DNA from: Shewanella sp. GD04112
Lineage (GTDB): Bacteria > Pseudomonadota > Gammaproteobacteria > Enterobacterales > Shewanellaceae
Length of the DNA: 64,000 bases
Assembly (NCBI RefSeq): GCF_029835735.1
Contig: NZ_JAOEAL010000002.1
Location: forward strand, 185,178-249,177
Reading direction: 5' to 3'
The notes beneath the pieces are model-generated. The model made no database searches. It was given only the letters and a program-made list of their open reading frames with translations, and was not told the origin of the DNA. Positions within the stretch are counted from its first letter, which is position 1; each line of letters begins with the position of its first letter. The translations under genes and the position numbers were made by a program. Below are positions 9,218 through 16,593 of this stretch, piece by piece.

Positions 9218-9405
9218 TTAAAAATTTGATACTGGTTTAAATCCATCGCAAACTGTGTAGTGCATTTCGATTTCATCGCCCCAAGGGGAAATGTCTGGAT
9301 CGCGGCGGCAATACATGCCGCTATCATTTACACCCCTATAAGCGCAGTTGGCACAATTGCGAACCTTAATCTCCCTGATTTTCTTCGGGGCGCGAGCTTT
9401 GACAT
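9218..9405 (-). pseudogene. Cys-rich small gene with an apparent 1-bp deletion
   Basis: The ATG at 9405 has the array's AGCGGAAA motif upstream, but its frame differs by one base from the open frame ending at 9218. Adding one A to the AAA run right after ATGTC gives a 62-residue protein beginning MSKARAPKKI with the zinc-like motif CANCAY near residue 20 and further Cys near 32 and 51. No ATG, GTG or TTG lies in the open frame before residue 35. Either a true frameshift or a sequencing error. Confidence 0.55.
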
Positions 9406-9409
9406 AACG

Positions 9410-9603
9410 ATTTTCCGCTATGTTAATTCTGGTTAGCCTTAAGAAATTCGTTATCAACTTTCTCACCTTGAATTGCGCGGCCAAGACTATGAAAAAAAAC
9501 CGCATTTTTACCATTATGATCAATATTACGCTCAGACATACTTTCAAATACATTAGGTCTAAGTTCGATGGTGTTTTCTGCATTATCTGAAATTTTCATA
9601 AGA
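9410..9603. repeat. 194-bp direct repeat, copy B
   Basis: Second copy of the 6705-6898 unit, same orientation, about 2.7 kb away. Both edges fall at the ribosome-binding motif (TTTTCCGC on the plus strand), so one complete gene-plus-signal unit was duplicated. Confidence 0.95.
9423..9599 (-). CDS. hypothetical protein, 58 aa, duplicated copy B
   Basis: Paralogue of the 6718-6894 protein, same length and the same ends (MKISDNAENT, EFLKANQN). Few substitutions separate them, so the duplication looks recent. No recognised domain. Confidence 0.65.
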   Translation of the reverse strand: MKISDNAENTIELRPNVFESMSERNIDHNGKNAVFFHSLGRAIQGEKVDNEFLKANQN

Positions 9604-9613
9604 TTTTCCGCTA

Positions 9614-9829
9614 TTAGTAACAGCCTTGACTGTCAGTTAATGAATTATTGATTTGGTGGTAGTGCAACATTTCTTTTGAGCGTAGACAAAACAGGCAATC
9701 AACTTGATCCATGTTGCTGGTCACTTGCACACGAACGAATCCACAAGCGGTTTGATGGTCATGCTCAAACTGGCTTTGCCCTTGGCTCCTACGATCTACA
9801 CCAATGATTTTCAAGTGTGTTTTAGCCAT
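9614..9829 (-). CDS. hypothetical protein, 71 aa
   Basis: Contains DCLFCLR, a CxxC pair near residue 44-47, and several His residues, compatible with metal binding. AACGGAAA stands 5 bp before the ATG. Function unknown. Confidence 0.6.
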   Translation of the reverse strand: MAKTHLKIIGVDRRSQGQSQFEHDHQTACGFVRVQVTSNMDQVDCLFCLRSKEMLHYHQINNSLTDSQGCY

Positions 9830-9839
9830 ATACTTTCCG

Positions 9840-10049
9840 TTATTTGTTTAAAATTTTCAAAGAGAACTGTGCAGCGTCCGATTCTGTGACATTTCCTAGT
9901 TTAAATGGCCCCGCTTTACACTTTTCACAATACCAGCCATTTTTCTCACGAAATGCCCTTGTACTGGGAACGTGACTAAACAGCTTATGAGCCATTTCAT
10001 CGGCGCCACACTTAGGGCAGATTGGCGGCGTCCAGTCTTTGAGTTCCAT
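9840..10049 (-). CDS. zinc-ribbon-like small protein, 69 aa
   Basis: Two CxxC knuckles, CPKC at residues 11-14 and CEKC at 41-44, form a typical four-Cys zinc ribbon. AGCGGAAA precedes the ATG. Such proteins often bind nucleic acid or act as adaptors; the actual role is unknown. Confidence 0.65.
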   Translation of the reverse strand: MELKDWTPPICPKCGADEMAHKLFSHVPSTRAFREKNGWYCEKCKAGPFKLGNVTESDAAQFSLKILNK

Positions 10050-10073
10050 GCCGATTTTCCGCTCTCTGATTGA

Positions 10074-10346
10074 TTAGTGATCTTTGGGTACTTCAATTAC
10101 ACCATTCTCAATACCCTGAGCCAGTTGCTCCATCAATTTTGCAAATCTCAAAAAACCTGAATATTGCTGGCAGATGGAGCGCATCTGAACGTCCGAGGAA
10201 CTGTCAATAATCATTTTAAAGGCATCCATATAGTCATAGCAGCTTTGCAGTACCTGAGCATCACCAAGCTCTGTTAGGGGAAACGGGCATACATACTCAT
10301 GGATTATTTTTGCTAGCTGCCGCTGTTCAGCACTGAGTTCTATCAT
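10074..10346 (-). CDS. hypothetical protein, 90 aa
   Basis: Soluble and helix-rich (MIELSAEQRQLAKIIHEYV). No recognised family. Sits in the array with short gaps on both sides. Confidence 0.6.
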   Translation of the reverse strand: MIELSAEQRQLAKIIHEYVCPFPLTELGDAQVLQSCYDYMDAFKMIIDSSSDVQMRSICQQYSGFLRFAKLMEQLAQGIENGVIEVPKDH

Positions 10347-10411
10347 TGCTCTCTATCCATTGTTAATAAGCGTCCATTCAACGAACCGCAATCAACATCA
10401 CCCGACATACT

Positions 10412-10792
10412 TTATACTTCTATGGATTTGGCTTTAGCTGCTGCCAAGCTAAAATCTAGGAAGAAGTAGTGCGACTCTGATTCGCTTACAATAAATTGAG
10501 ACAGGTACTTTTCTTTTCCGTCCGAGAAGTAAACTGACAGAAACAAGCCAAGCATTGGAACATCTGTTTTTGATGCTATTTCAATTTGTAAGTGCATCGG
10601 CTCTTTGGTTTCGCTATCGACAAATGAATGCGTACCAGCAAAACGCGACTGAAAAGCAAGGCATCGAACCGCCTCTACGAGCGTGGTTTTACGCCCATTA
10701 TTGTAAGGATTGTATTTGTGGACAGCGAATCTAATTGCTTGTTCGCCTTCATTATGAAGCATTCTCTGTGCCTCCCATAACGGTACGACCAT
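10412..10792 (-). CDS. hypothetical protein, 126 aa
   Basis: Starts MVVPLWEAQR; ATG 10792 is preferred over the upstream TTG because GAGGAAAA lies before it. Soluble alpha/beta protein. No family recognised. Confidence 0.55.
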   Translation of the reverse strand: MVVPLWEAQRMLHNEGEQAIRFAVHKYNPYNNGRKTTLVEAVRCLAFQSRFAGTHSFVDSETKEPMHLQIEIASKTDVPMLGLFLSVYFSDGKEKYLSQFIVSESESHYFFLDFSLAAAKAKSIEV

Positions 10793-10822
10793 GATTTTAT
10801 TTTCCTCGCAGTTACATTCCAA

Positions 10823-11023
10823 TTAGATCCCAACGACTTTCCGCTCAATCATTTGCCCTGTGGTTCCAGATCTTGGCCGCTTCTTCCATCGTTCCTTCCT
10901 CACCATTAGTTGTTTCAGCGCCACAATTATCATTAGTACAGCGAACCCAAAACACCGATGTTTCACAAAAATCACCATGACTTCCGCAGAATGCAAATAG
11001 CCTTTTAAAGTAGGTTTTTTCAT
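10823..11023 (-). CDS. small protein with one hydrophobic segment, 66 aa
   Basis: Starts MKKPTLKGYL with AGGATCT upstream. A hydrophobic stretch (FGFAVLMIIVALKQLMV) is followed by a strongly basic tail, compatible with a single-pass membrane protein. Function unknown. Confidence 0.45.
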   Translation of the reverse strand: MKKPTLKGYLHSAEVMVIFVKHRCFGFAVLMIIVALKQLMVRKERWKKRPRSGTTGQMIERKVVGI

Positions 11024-11046
11024 ATTTAAGATCCTATAATTTTCCT

Positions 11047-11379
11047 TTACCAAGTCCATTCCGGTTCTCTGTCATATGTTTGCGGTGTACCCACACTAAA
11101 AGTGCATACATATGGAATATAATTATATTGGTCATCGAAATAACCGTAAGGAGCAGTTGGACATATTGATTGTCTGGTTTGTTCTTGCAGAAAAAAAACA
11201 TAGTGTCGAGTCAAAATGCCCTTTTTTTGAATCAGCTGATCAATTACATCAGAGCGAAATTCTGGACTGATTTGCTGGGATACAAGGTAGTTAATCAAAT
11301 CCATTTCATCGTATAAATACAAAGGTTTATAACCTGATGGAGGCAAACTGTAATCTGGAACTAATATATTGTTGTGCAT
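11047..11379 (-). CDS. hypothetical protein, 110 aa
   Basis: Starts MHNNILVPDY. ATG 11379 carries the array motif AACGGACA just upstream, and the longer reading would run into the preceding gene. Aromatic-rich C-terminus. No recognised family. Confidence 0.6.
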   Translation of the reverse strand: MHNNILVPDYSLPPSGYKPLYLYDEMDLINYLVSQQISPEFRSDVIDQLIQKKGILTRHYVFFLQEQTRQSICPTAPYGYFDDQYNYIPYVCTFSVGTPQTYDREPEWTW

Positions 11380-11389
11380 AAATTGTCCG

Positions 11390-11680
11390 TTATTTATTAA
11401 ATGTTCCAAACACAGTGATCAAAGCATCTACAAATTCACCAGCTTTGACATCACCAATGAAACAGGGCTTAAAAGAATCGGTGGCGATGTATTTTTTCTT
11501 AGCTGGCACGTAGATCATTGAGTCTGGATTCGCGGCCAAATAGTCTTGAAAGACTTTACTCACTTTTTGACGACCTAGCCCCAAATGACGGTAAATATCT
11601 TGGCTGGTAACGTGTCCATTAAGCACGAGTTTTGCGTCAATCAACTTTAATACAGCGTCATCAAGTAATGGGCGTGACAT
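11390..11680 (-). CDS. small DNA-binding-like protein, 96 aa
   Basis: Residues 22-52 (GHVTSQDIYRHLGLGRQKVS) read as a helix-turn-helix, and the C-terminal half is a small alpha/beta region. Possibly a regulator of the array; inference from the motif only. AACGGAAA precedes its ATG. Confidence 0.55.
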   Translation of the reverse strand: MSRPLLDDAVLKLIDAKLVLNGHVTSQDIYRHLGLGRQKVSKVFQDYLAANPDSMIYVPAKKKYIATDSFKPCFIGDVKAGEFVDALITVFGTFNK

Positions 11681-11693
11681 AAATTAGTTTCCG

Positions 11694-11873
11694 TTAACTT
11701 TTAGTGTGCTTCTTAATCGGTAGACATTTGATAGCAATCAGTGACAATCCCGCGAACAAACAAAAATGCCAATACTTATACTCACTATCACTAATAAATA
11801 GAATCCAACCGCCTATGCAAGCACTAACCAAGACAATGACGATAATTAGCACGACAGCCAAATTTTGACTCAT
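11694..11873 (-). CDS. small membrane protein, 59 aa
   Basis: Starts MSQNLAVVLI and ends KKHTKS, with two transmembrane segments. GACGGAAA-type motif from the neighbouring stop region sits around its end, and the preceding gene ends just before its start with AACGGAAA. Function unknown. Confidence 0.55.
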   Translation of the reverse strand: MSQNLAVVLIIVIVLVSACIGGWILFISDSEYKYWHFCLFAGLSLIAIKCLPIKKHTKS

Positions 11874-11885
11874 ATAGACTTTCCG

Positions 11886-12086
11886 TTATTTTTTGGCCTG
11901 TGCGCCGCGGCGCATTCTGAACAAGCCTTTGTTGATGTAATGGGTGATCTCTTTTTTGGCACGCCTACGGTTGCGATAAATGCCGTTATAAGCCCACAAA
12001 TCATTATCGCCGTATACAACGACCCAGCGACCACGGAAGTGCGGGACGATACCAAAGCAATCAGATACCCACTCAGGATTAGCCAT
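11886..12086 (-). CDS. basic small protein, 66 aa
   Basis: Starts MANPEWVSDC and ends RMRRGAQAKK; strongly basic C-terminal half (NRRRAKKE). Start 12086 is chosen because GAACGGAAAC lies 6 bp upstream. The highly basic nature suggests nucleic-acid contact; inference. Confidence 0.6.
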   Translation of the reverse strand: MANPEWVSDCFGIVPHFRGRWVVVYGDNDLWAYNGIYRNRRRAKKEITHYINKGLFRMRRGAQAKK

Positions 12087-12108
12087 ACAAAGTTTCCGTT
12101 CAAGTTGA

Positions 12109-12297
12109 TTAATCTTTAGTGCCTTTAACCCAATCATTCTGTTGGATTGGGACTTCACCGTTTCTTTGCTTTCTAAATCTGGTCTGAGATGCGAGGTGGC
12201 AGAAAACTTTACCGTCACGTTCAACACCTAAACCCCAAATAGTCCAAATGTCACCGTCTTTGCGTACAGTCATATCGTAACTTAGTCGTCTAGCCAT
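12109..12297 (-). CDS. hypothetical protein, 62 aa
   Basis: Starts MARRLSYDMT; short beta-rich soluble protein. No recognised family. Upstream AGGTTATCAGG may provide the ribosome-binding site. Confidence 0.55.
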   Translation of the reverse strand: MARRLSYDMTVRKDGDIWTIWGLGVERDGKVFCHLASQTRFRKQRNGEVPIQQNDWVKGTKD

Positions 12298-12322
12298 CCT
12301 GATAACCTCTATTTTCCGCCGT

Positions 12323-12487
12323 CTACAGTAGAGTCCAACCGTTGTTAGTTCGCTGCCACTTGCGTCCTAGCTTACGCCCGACACGCAGGTAATGTGCTGC
12401 GCCGTTTCGCGTTACGCTTTCTGCATGGCCGTCAGCTTCGATAACGCGCCAGTTAGTTCTTGAGCTTATATCAGTGAATGTGCGCAT
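12323..12487 (-). CDS. hypothetical protein, 54 aa
   Basis: Starts MRTFTDISSR and ends NNGWTLL. CAGGAG stands 6 bp before the ATG, a good Shine-Dalgarno, and the frame fills the space between neighbours exactly. Basic and soluble; function unknown. Confidence 0.55.
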   Translation of the reverse strand: MRTFTDISSRTNWRVIEADGHAESVTRNGAAHYLRVGRKLGRKWQRTNNGWTLL

Positions 12488-12524
12488 AATTTACTCCTGA
12501 GCCTAGTGTGCCTAGATTCCGTGA

Positions 12525-12767
12525 TTAATTAATGTTGTTGGCAACCCATGATGGATCTAGCTCAGGCGTCTCTCCACGCACAGTTTTAACATACTGAACT
12601 GCATCATCGTATTTATGCCACAGCTCACACGCTAACTTAGTCACTTGACCGTCTTTGAGAACAACGATAACTGGCAGTTCGCGATAGCAACTATCACTAG
12701 ACACAATGACATGATCGGCAAAACTAACTAGCGTATCTAAAGCTTGGTCTTGCTGTGCAGCTTCCAT
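12525..12767 (-). CDS. hypothetical protein, 80 aa
   Basis: Starts MEAAQQDQAL with AGGGGCTG upstream. Soluble, acidic; C-terminus contains LWHKYDDAVQYVKT. No recognised family. Confidence 0.6.
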   Translation of the reverse strand: MEAAQQDQALDTLVSFADHVIVSSDSCYRELPVIVVLKDGQVTKLACELWHKYDDAVQYVKTVRGETPELDPSWVANNIN

Positions 12768-12859
12768 ATCAGCCCCTATATGTTGTGTAATTTGGATCCA
12801 AAACGGCTACTACATATAGTGTTTGTGGCCGTAATCGAGTTTCCGTTAATTTTACCGAG

Positions 12860-13078
12860 TCAATTTCGCTCTAAGATAATGCCATTCTTGAGTATGTCGT
12901 ATGTTGTTTTACACACGACACACGTTACAGACTTACTTGTTCTTTTCATCGGATTATCAAAATTTTCAAGCTCTCCGCAAAATGTCTCAAATGGGTCAAA
13001 TTCACCCCTTGTAGTCTTAATGTGAACAGCACCTTCTGCATCTTCAACTTTAAAAACTTTATGCTTCTCACCTGACAT
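12860..13078 (-). CDS. hypothetical protein, 72 aa, possible zinc site
   Basis: Contains Cys34 and the CVVC pair near residues 53-56, so a metal site is possible. AGCGGAAA is upstream, and the frame lies directly behind hicB, so it may be co-transcribed with the toxin-antitoxin pair. Function unknown. Confidence 0.6.
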   Translation of the reverse strand: MSGEKHKVFKVEDAEGAVHIKTTRGEFDPFETFCGELENFDNPMKRTSKSVTCVVCKTTYDILKNGIILERN

Positions 13079-13095
13079 TTTGTGGAATTTCCGCT

Positions 13096-13437
13096 CTACG
13101 CTGAGTGTTGAATGTAATCATTGACCGCGTTTTCTACCGCGGCATTTAAACTAATGCTTTGCGATAGCGCGATTTCATTCAGTCGAGCGTGAACCTCTGG
13201 CGAGATCCGCACGTTGAATTTGCCAGAGAAGTTCTTATAAGGCTCGATGCCTCGTTCCTTACACATCTCTAAGAAAACGCTTAATGACTTCGCGCCCTCA
13301 GTTTCTAATTGAGCAATGCTTTCACCGTAGAAATCCGCGCCGCCGTTTAAGCCAACGAACTCACCACGGAATGTTTCAGCCTCAGCGTCATAATCAATAA
13401 CGGCTTTTACCCCGTTAATCATCATTAGATTTTTCAT
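13096..13437 (-). CDS. hicB: HicB-like antitoxin
   Basis: 113 aa. The N-terminal ~70 residues match the HicB fold (VIDYDAEAETFRGEFVGLNG), which binds and neutralises HicA; the C-terminal ~40 residues (FNVRISPEVHARLNEIALSQ) form a ribbon-helix-helix DNA-binding domain that would repress the operon. ATG 13437 overlaps the hicA stop as ATGA, giving translational coupling, so it is preferred over 13464. Likely role is stabilisation of the element in the host. Confidence 0.85.
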   Translation of the reverse strand: MKNLMMINGVKAVIDYDAEAETFRGEFVGLNGGADFYGESIAQLETEGAKSLSVFLEMCKERGIEPYKNFSGKFNVRISPEVHARLNEIALSQSISLNAAVENAVNDYIQHSA

Positions 13438-13688
13438 GCTTTTACCCCGTTTCTTTCTAGCCATTTCTTGACGCTTACCACTGCGCCCTTGTCGGTTTCT
13501 TTCTGTGGGTGTGGGCGGTGATATACCTGAACTTCACCAAACAGCACCACACCAATTCGAGACCCCTCACGTTCTTCTATGTCTGCCCCTAGAGCAATAA
13601 ACAACGCTTCAATATCAGACCACTTGATAGAGCCGCTTACGGGTCTAGCAAAAATGGCCGCTAATGTTCTTAAATGTTTCTTGTTCAT
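13434..13688 (-). CDS. hicA: HicA-like mRNA interferase toxin
   Basis: 84 aa, the usual HicA size. A double-stranded-RNA-binding-like fold ending in VYHRPHPQK, with the catalytic His at about residue 57 or 60. HicA cleaves mRNA when HicB is degraded. Toxin-first order and the ATGA overlap with hicB are typical of the family. The operator-like repeats just upstream probably bind HicB. Confidence 0.85.
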   Translation of the reverse strand: MNKKHLRTLAAIFARPVSGSIKWSDIEALFIALGADIEEREGSRIGVVLFGEVQVYHRPHPQKETDKGAVVSVKKWLERNGVKA

Positions 13689-13703
13689 AAAGCCTCATAA
13701 TCC

Positions 13704-13770
13704 GTTAAATTTATAGTACCACCTTTTAGTATCATTTCAAGCGAATTTGATACTATTTTTTAGTACCACC
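13704..13770. promoter_or_regulatory. hicAB promoter/operator with repeated TAGTACCACC and AGTATCA/TGATACT
   Basis: Between hicA and the recombinase-like gene, TAGTACCACC occurs twice about 55 bp apart, and AGTATCA with its inverse TGATACT lies between them. Repeated palindromic half sites before a toxin-antitoxin operon fit binding of the HicB ribbon-helix-helix domain. Confidence 0.6.
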
Positions 13771-13772
13771 AA

Positions 13773-14414
13773 TTAAAAGGCATTGGCGGCAATCGCGCCC
13801 ATAGATACGGGGTCAGTTGTTAACAGCTTCTGCGTGGTTTCGAGTGTGCGATTGCCTAGCATGTAATGTATGTGAGCAACATCATAACCTTGTCTGTGAA
13901 GCTCTACCGCAAACGTTCTACGACCAGATAACACACTTGGCGACTCAATCCCCGCATTCTTGAGTAACGTCTTTATATGGCGGTTTAGCGCATCACACGA
14001 ATAGCTATCGCTCCCCGCTGGTGTTTGTTTTCGGACGATGGAGAATGGTTTGTTTTGGTATGAATAAAACAACGCATTATCAGGATCAAGCCCTCGATAC
14101 TGATCAGGGTTATCACCTAGGCCAATTCTGTTTTTAACTCGGAATGCCAGATATTGATTTAGAAACTCACAAAGCTTAGGACTAGACAGATAAAACTCGC
14201 GTTCTGCACCTCTGACGGTGTATGACTTGGTTAGCTTGCCTGACTTAGCCAGTACGTCTTTAAGTTGAATGCGGTTGATTTCGAGCGTGGTACATGCCGA
14301 ACCGAAGAAGAACGCCAGCAAGCATTGATCTCGTTCAGGCTGTTTGCTGTTCAACTTAGTGACTTTAAACAGCCAATCACGCTGCGGCTTTTCAATTAGT
14401 TGTGGTAGTGCCAT
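13773..14414 (-). CDS. tyrosine-recombinase-like protein lacking catalytic residues
   Basis: 213 aa, about the size of a recombinase catalytic domain alone. The fold is recognisable from the GRRTFAVELHRQGYD (164-178) and MLGNRTLETTQ (185-195) motifs, equivalent to box II and the LGH segment. However, box I reads FFFGSACTTLEINR without the Arg, the box II His position is Ser, and no Tyr follows LGNRTLETTQ. It is therefore probably a DNA-binding or regulatory relative rather than an active integrase. Confidence 0.6.
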   Translation of the reverse strand: MALPQLIEKPQRDWLFKVTKLNSKQPERDQCLLAFFFGSACTTLEINRIQLKDVLAKSGKLTKSYTVRGAEREFYLSSPKLCEFLNQYLAFRVKNRIGLGDNPDQYRGLDPDNALFYSYQNKPFSIVRKQTPAGSDSYSCDALNRHIKTLLKNAGIESPSVLSGRRTFAVELHRQGYDVAHIHYMLGNRTLETTQKLLTTDPVSMGAIAANAF

Positions 14415-14515
14415 TGTCTGTATTTCTCGTTATTCATTGAGTAATACAGACAACACTAACGGGATTATTCACGCTTTTAAAGCGGCGCGGCCAGCAAAGC
14501 TAAGGCTTTCACGGA

Positions 14516-14541
14516 AAACAAAAAACGCCCCGAAGGGCGCT
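14516..14541 (-). terminator. rho-independent terminator
   Basis: On the minus strand GCGCCC-TTCG-GGGCG is followed by TTTTTTG. It lies just downstream of the 14572-14874 gene. Confidence 0.85.
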
Positions 14542-14571
14542 TATTATGATAATTAACTACTTTGAGGCAAC

Positions 14572-14874
14572 TTAAATTAAATTAATCAATTCTGCTTGAA
14601 TAGCTGAGATCTGCGCCTGATATTGAAAAGGCACAGGGCTATCATTAAGGCGAGGATCATAAAAAGTAATTACATCTTCATCCTCTGCATATTCTTGATT
14701 AGCAATAGCTTCATGCTGTGCTAGAACATGCCCAGTCGCAGCTTGAATAGCTGCTAATCTGTCAGAGCCATTAAACAAGACATAGACGGCAGCTCTGTAT
14801 GCAATCTCATGTCTAATGTTATCTTCGTGCTCTTCCTCGCCGAACTCGACCATCAAATCCGAACCAATACCCAT
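14572..14874 (-). CDS. hypothetical acidic protein, 100 aa
   Basis: Very acidic, soluble (MGIGSDLMVEFGEEEHEDN). Ends directly before a strong terminator and lies downstream of the TusA-like gene, perhaps the last gene of that operon. Acidity could mean DNA mimicry, but this is speculation. Family unknown. Confidence 0.55.
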   Translation of the reverse strand: MGIGSDLMVEFGEEEHEDNIRHEIAYRAAVYVLFNGSDRLAAIQAATGHVLAQHEAIANQEYAEDEDVITFYDPRLNDSPVPFQYQAQISAIQAELINLI

Positions 14875-14982
14875 CCCATACCTCGACTAAAAATAAAAGA
14901 AACACAATGCCGTATTAAGGATATATACCGCGCTGATTATTGATTAGCAACCAATTGAAAAAATTTATACCCTAAAATACAT

Positions 14983-15285
14983 CTAAACCGTTCTTTGCTT
15001 AGTAACAACAAGTGTATGTTGTTGATCAACATCTGAAATATCATCTTCGTCAACATCCACACCCCAAGCGGTCACAATCTCATCTGTGATATCTCGCGAT
15101 GTTGCCTGGGTTATCAACATCGAATAGCTCATGTGTTCAATCCTATGGACCAGTGCTCGCTCTAGAGAGGGCTCAATTGTGATGATTGTTAGTTCGTTGG
15201 TGCTGCAGATTTCAAATGCTTCAAGCACTCTTGTTAGTGCCAGTTGCGCATTTGGACAGCGATAATCTTTCAGGTCGACGATCAT
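14983..15285 (-). CDS. TusA-like sulfur carrier protein
   Basis: 100 aa. The start MIVDLKDYRCPNAQLALTRV matches the beginning of TusA/SirA proteins, including the persulfide-carrying Cys (Cys10) in the CPxx motif, followed by a long helix. TusA carries sulfane sulfur between sulfurtransferases. ATG 15285 overlaps the stop of the DndB-like gene as ATGA, so the two are translationally coupled; the longer reading to 15327 has no such support. The C-terminal ~25 residues (DVDEDDISDVDQQHT) extend beyond standard TusA. A sulfur carrier beside DndB/DndC-like genes suggests a shared sulfur-transfer step. Confidence 0.65.
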   Translation of the reverse strand: MIVDLKDYRCPNAQLALTRVLEAFEICSTNELTIITIEPSLERALVHRIEHMSYSMLITQATSRDITDEIVTAWGVDVDEDDISDVDQQHTLVVTKQRTV

Positions 15286-16430
15286 GCCATTAGCTCCAAC
15301 GTAGGAAATACCTTCAGGTGTTGACACAGTAGAGCGCCAATTCGTTTATCGCTACCACGAACTATCTTGTGGTCTTCGTGAGTGACTACGCTGTGCTTTA
15401 TCCAGAATTTATCCGCTTTATCTGCAATGGGTAGATTCAGATTTTGGAACACACTGAAAGAGTCATCCCCCGTGCCGTTCACCACAATTGCATCAAATAT
15501 TGATCTACCAAGTAGACCTAAGCCATTGGTGAACACTACTTTCGTAAACATGGCGGCCTCATGCTGAGATTTGTAGTCTTGGCCATCGAGCATGTTTACT
15601 GGGAATTTGGAGATTGCTTCCTTCAGAAAATCCCGGCAAATTCCTAGCGTGACTTCAAAGTGCTCTGCGTCAGCTAATGATTTGTCAGCTGTAGAAGCAG
15701 AGACTCCTATGAACTTCAGAACCATCGCTTTGAATTGGTCGAATTTCCACATTGTTCCACAATTGATTTTACCGTGCAGCCCTATTCGGTCTTTGAGTCG
15801 TTTGCCTTGGCTAATTTCCATTTCAAGCAATTCATGACATAACGCAGCAAACGGTGTGCGGCTATTAAAGTGGTGACTAATTGATTTATTTGGTTTTTTT
15901 AGTGATACATGGTAATCACTGAATAATTGGCGTATTAGCTTTGTCGCAAACGGAGTGGTAAGAGATTCGTCAGCGATATGAATGAGCTTAAAGCTGACGG
16001 TGAAATCATTAAAATGATCTTTGTATTGGGCTAACAGCCATTTAATAAAAGTGGTTCGGCCTTGGCCGTCAGCAATAAATCTGTCAGCTTTTGCAGGAAG
16101 TTCAGCAGTGACCACGGACCGATTACCTATCTTCATTTCTTCTAAGACGGTCAACTCATTACAGAAGAAAGTCATATTCGGGAATACTGCCGCGTCGGTT
16201 TCCTGCCAGTACCGCTTTAGGGCGTTAACACGACCTGAGTCCACATCCCGCTGGCGTTTCAGTTGCTCGCTTAAAACGTCACTGTTGGCCTCTACGGGAA
16301 AGTGCTTGGCGAGCTCTTCGAAAGTAATCACGCCTTCGTATATCGTGACTCCGGCTTTATTGCTTAGGCCTTCTTTAGCCTTGAAAAGTGTCAGTGGCAA
16401 AAGTGTTGATTGATGTTCTGTTGTGGCCAT
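15282..16430 (-). CDS. DndB-like DGQ-motif protein
   Basis: 382 aa. FIADGQGRTTFIKWL at residues 118-132 is the DGQHR-type signature of DndB/DpdB proteins, with His replaced by Gly. The preceding QRDVDSGRVNALKRYW (60-75) also fits the family. In Dnd systems DndB binds DNA and regulates phosphorothioation; in DpdB it takes part in 7-deazaguanine insertion. No DndD/DndE or TGT-like partner is present. It is divergent from the DndC-like gene and carries the shared TTTGCC-N15-GAAATC element 32 bp before its ATG. Confidence 0.7.
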   Translation of the reverse strand: MATTEHQSTLLPLTLFKAKEGLSNKAGVTIYEGVITFEELAKHFPVEANSDVLSEQLKRQRDVDSGRVNALKRYWQETDAAVFPNMTFFCNELTVLEEMKIGNRSVVTAELPAKADRFIADGQGRTTFIKWLLAQYKDHFNDFTVSFKLIHIADESLTTPFATKLIRQLFSDYHVSLKKPNKSISHHFNSRTPFAALCHELLEMEISQGKRLKDRIGLHGKINCGTMWKFDQFKAMVLKFIGVSASTADKSLADAEHFEVTLGICRDFLKEAISKFPVNMLDGQDYKSQHEAAMFTKVVFTNGLGLLGRSIFDAIVVNGTGDDSFSVFQNLNLPIADKADKFWIKHSVVTHEDHKIVRGSDKRIGALLCQHLKVFPTLELMA

Positions 16431-16462
16431 CGGTTTAGCTCCATCGAAATTGATAGAGACAT

Positions 16463-16489
16463 GATTTCACGAACCCGAGATCTGGCAAA
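16463..16489 (-). promoter_or_regulatory. shared promoter-like element, dndB-like operon copy
   Basis: Minus strand: TTTGCC, 15 bp, GAAATC, then 32 bp to the ATG at 16430. Same geometry as the copies at 16534, 19976, 23304 and 25133. Confidence 0.6.
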
Positions 16490-16533
16490 TTTTGCTGATT
16501 GAATGGGTTATTTCTGGGGCTTTAAAGCGGAAA

Positions 16534-16560
16534 TTTGCGTGAATTGCGATGTGCGAGATC
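16534..16560 (+). promoter_or_regulatory. shared promoter-like element, dndC-like copy
   Basis: TTTGCG, 15 bp, GAGATC, then 33 bp to the ATG at 16594. Back to back with the minus-strand copy at 16463-16489, so one factor could control both divergent transcripts. Confidence 0.65.
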
Positions 16561-16593
16561 ATCTAGTCATCTCTGATCAAGGCGACATTCACA

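Noticed and set aside
6705..13090. Regularly repeated TTTTCCGC/TTTCCGTTA motifs as a CRISPR array or iterons
   Set aside because: The spacing is irregular and follows gene ends; on the minus strand each is a stop codon plus CGGAAA ribosome-binding site.
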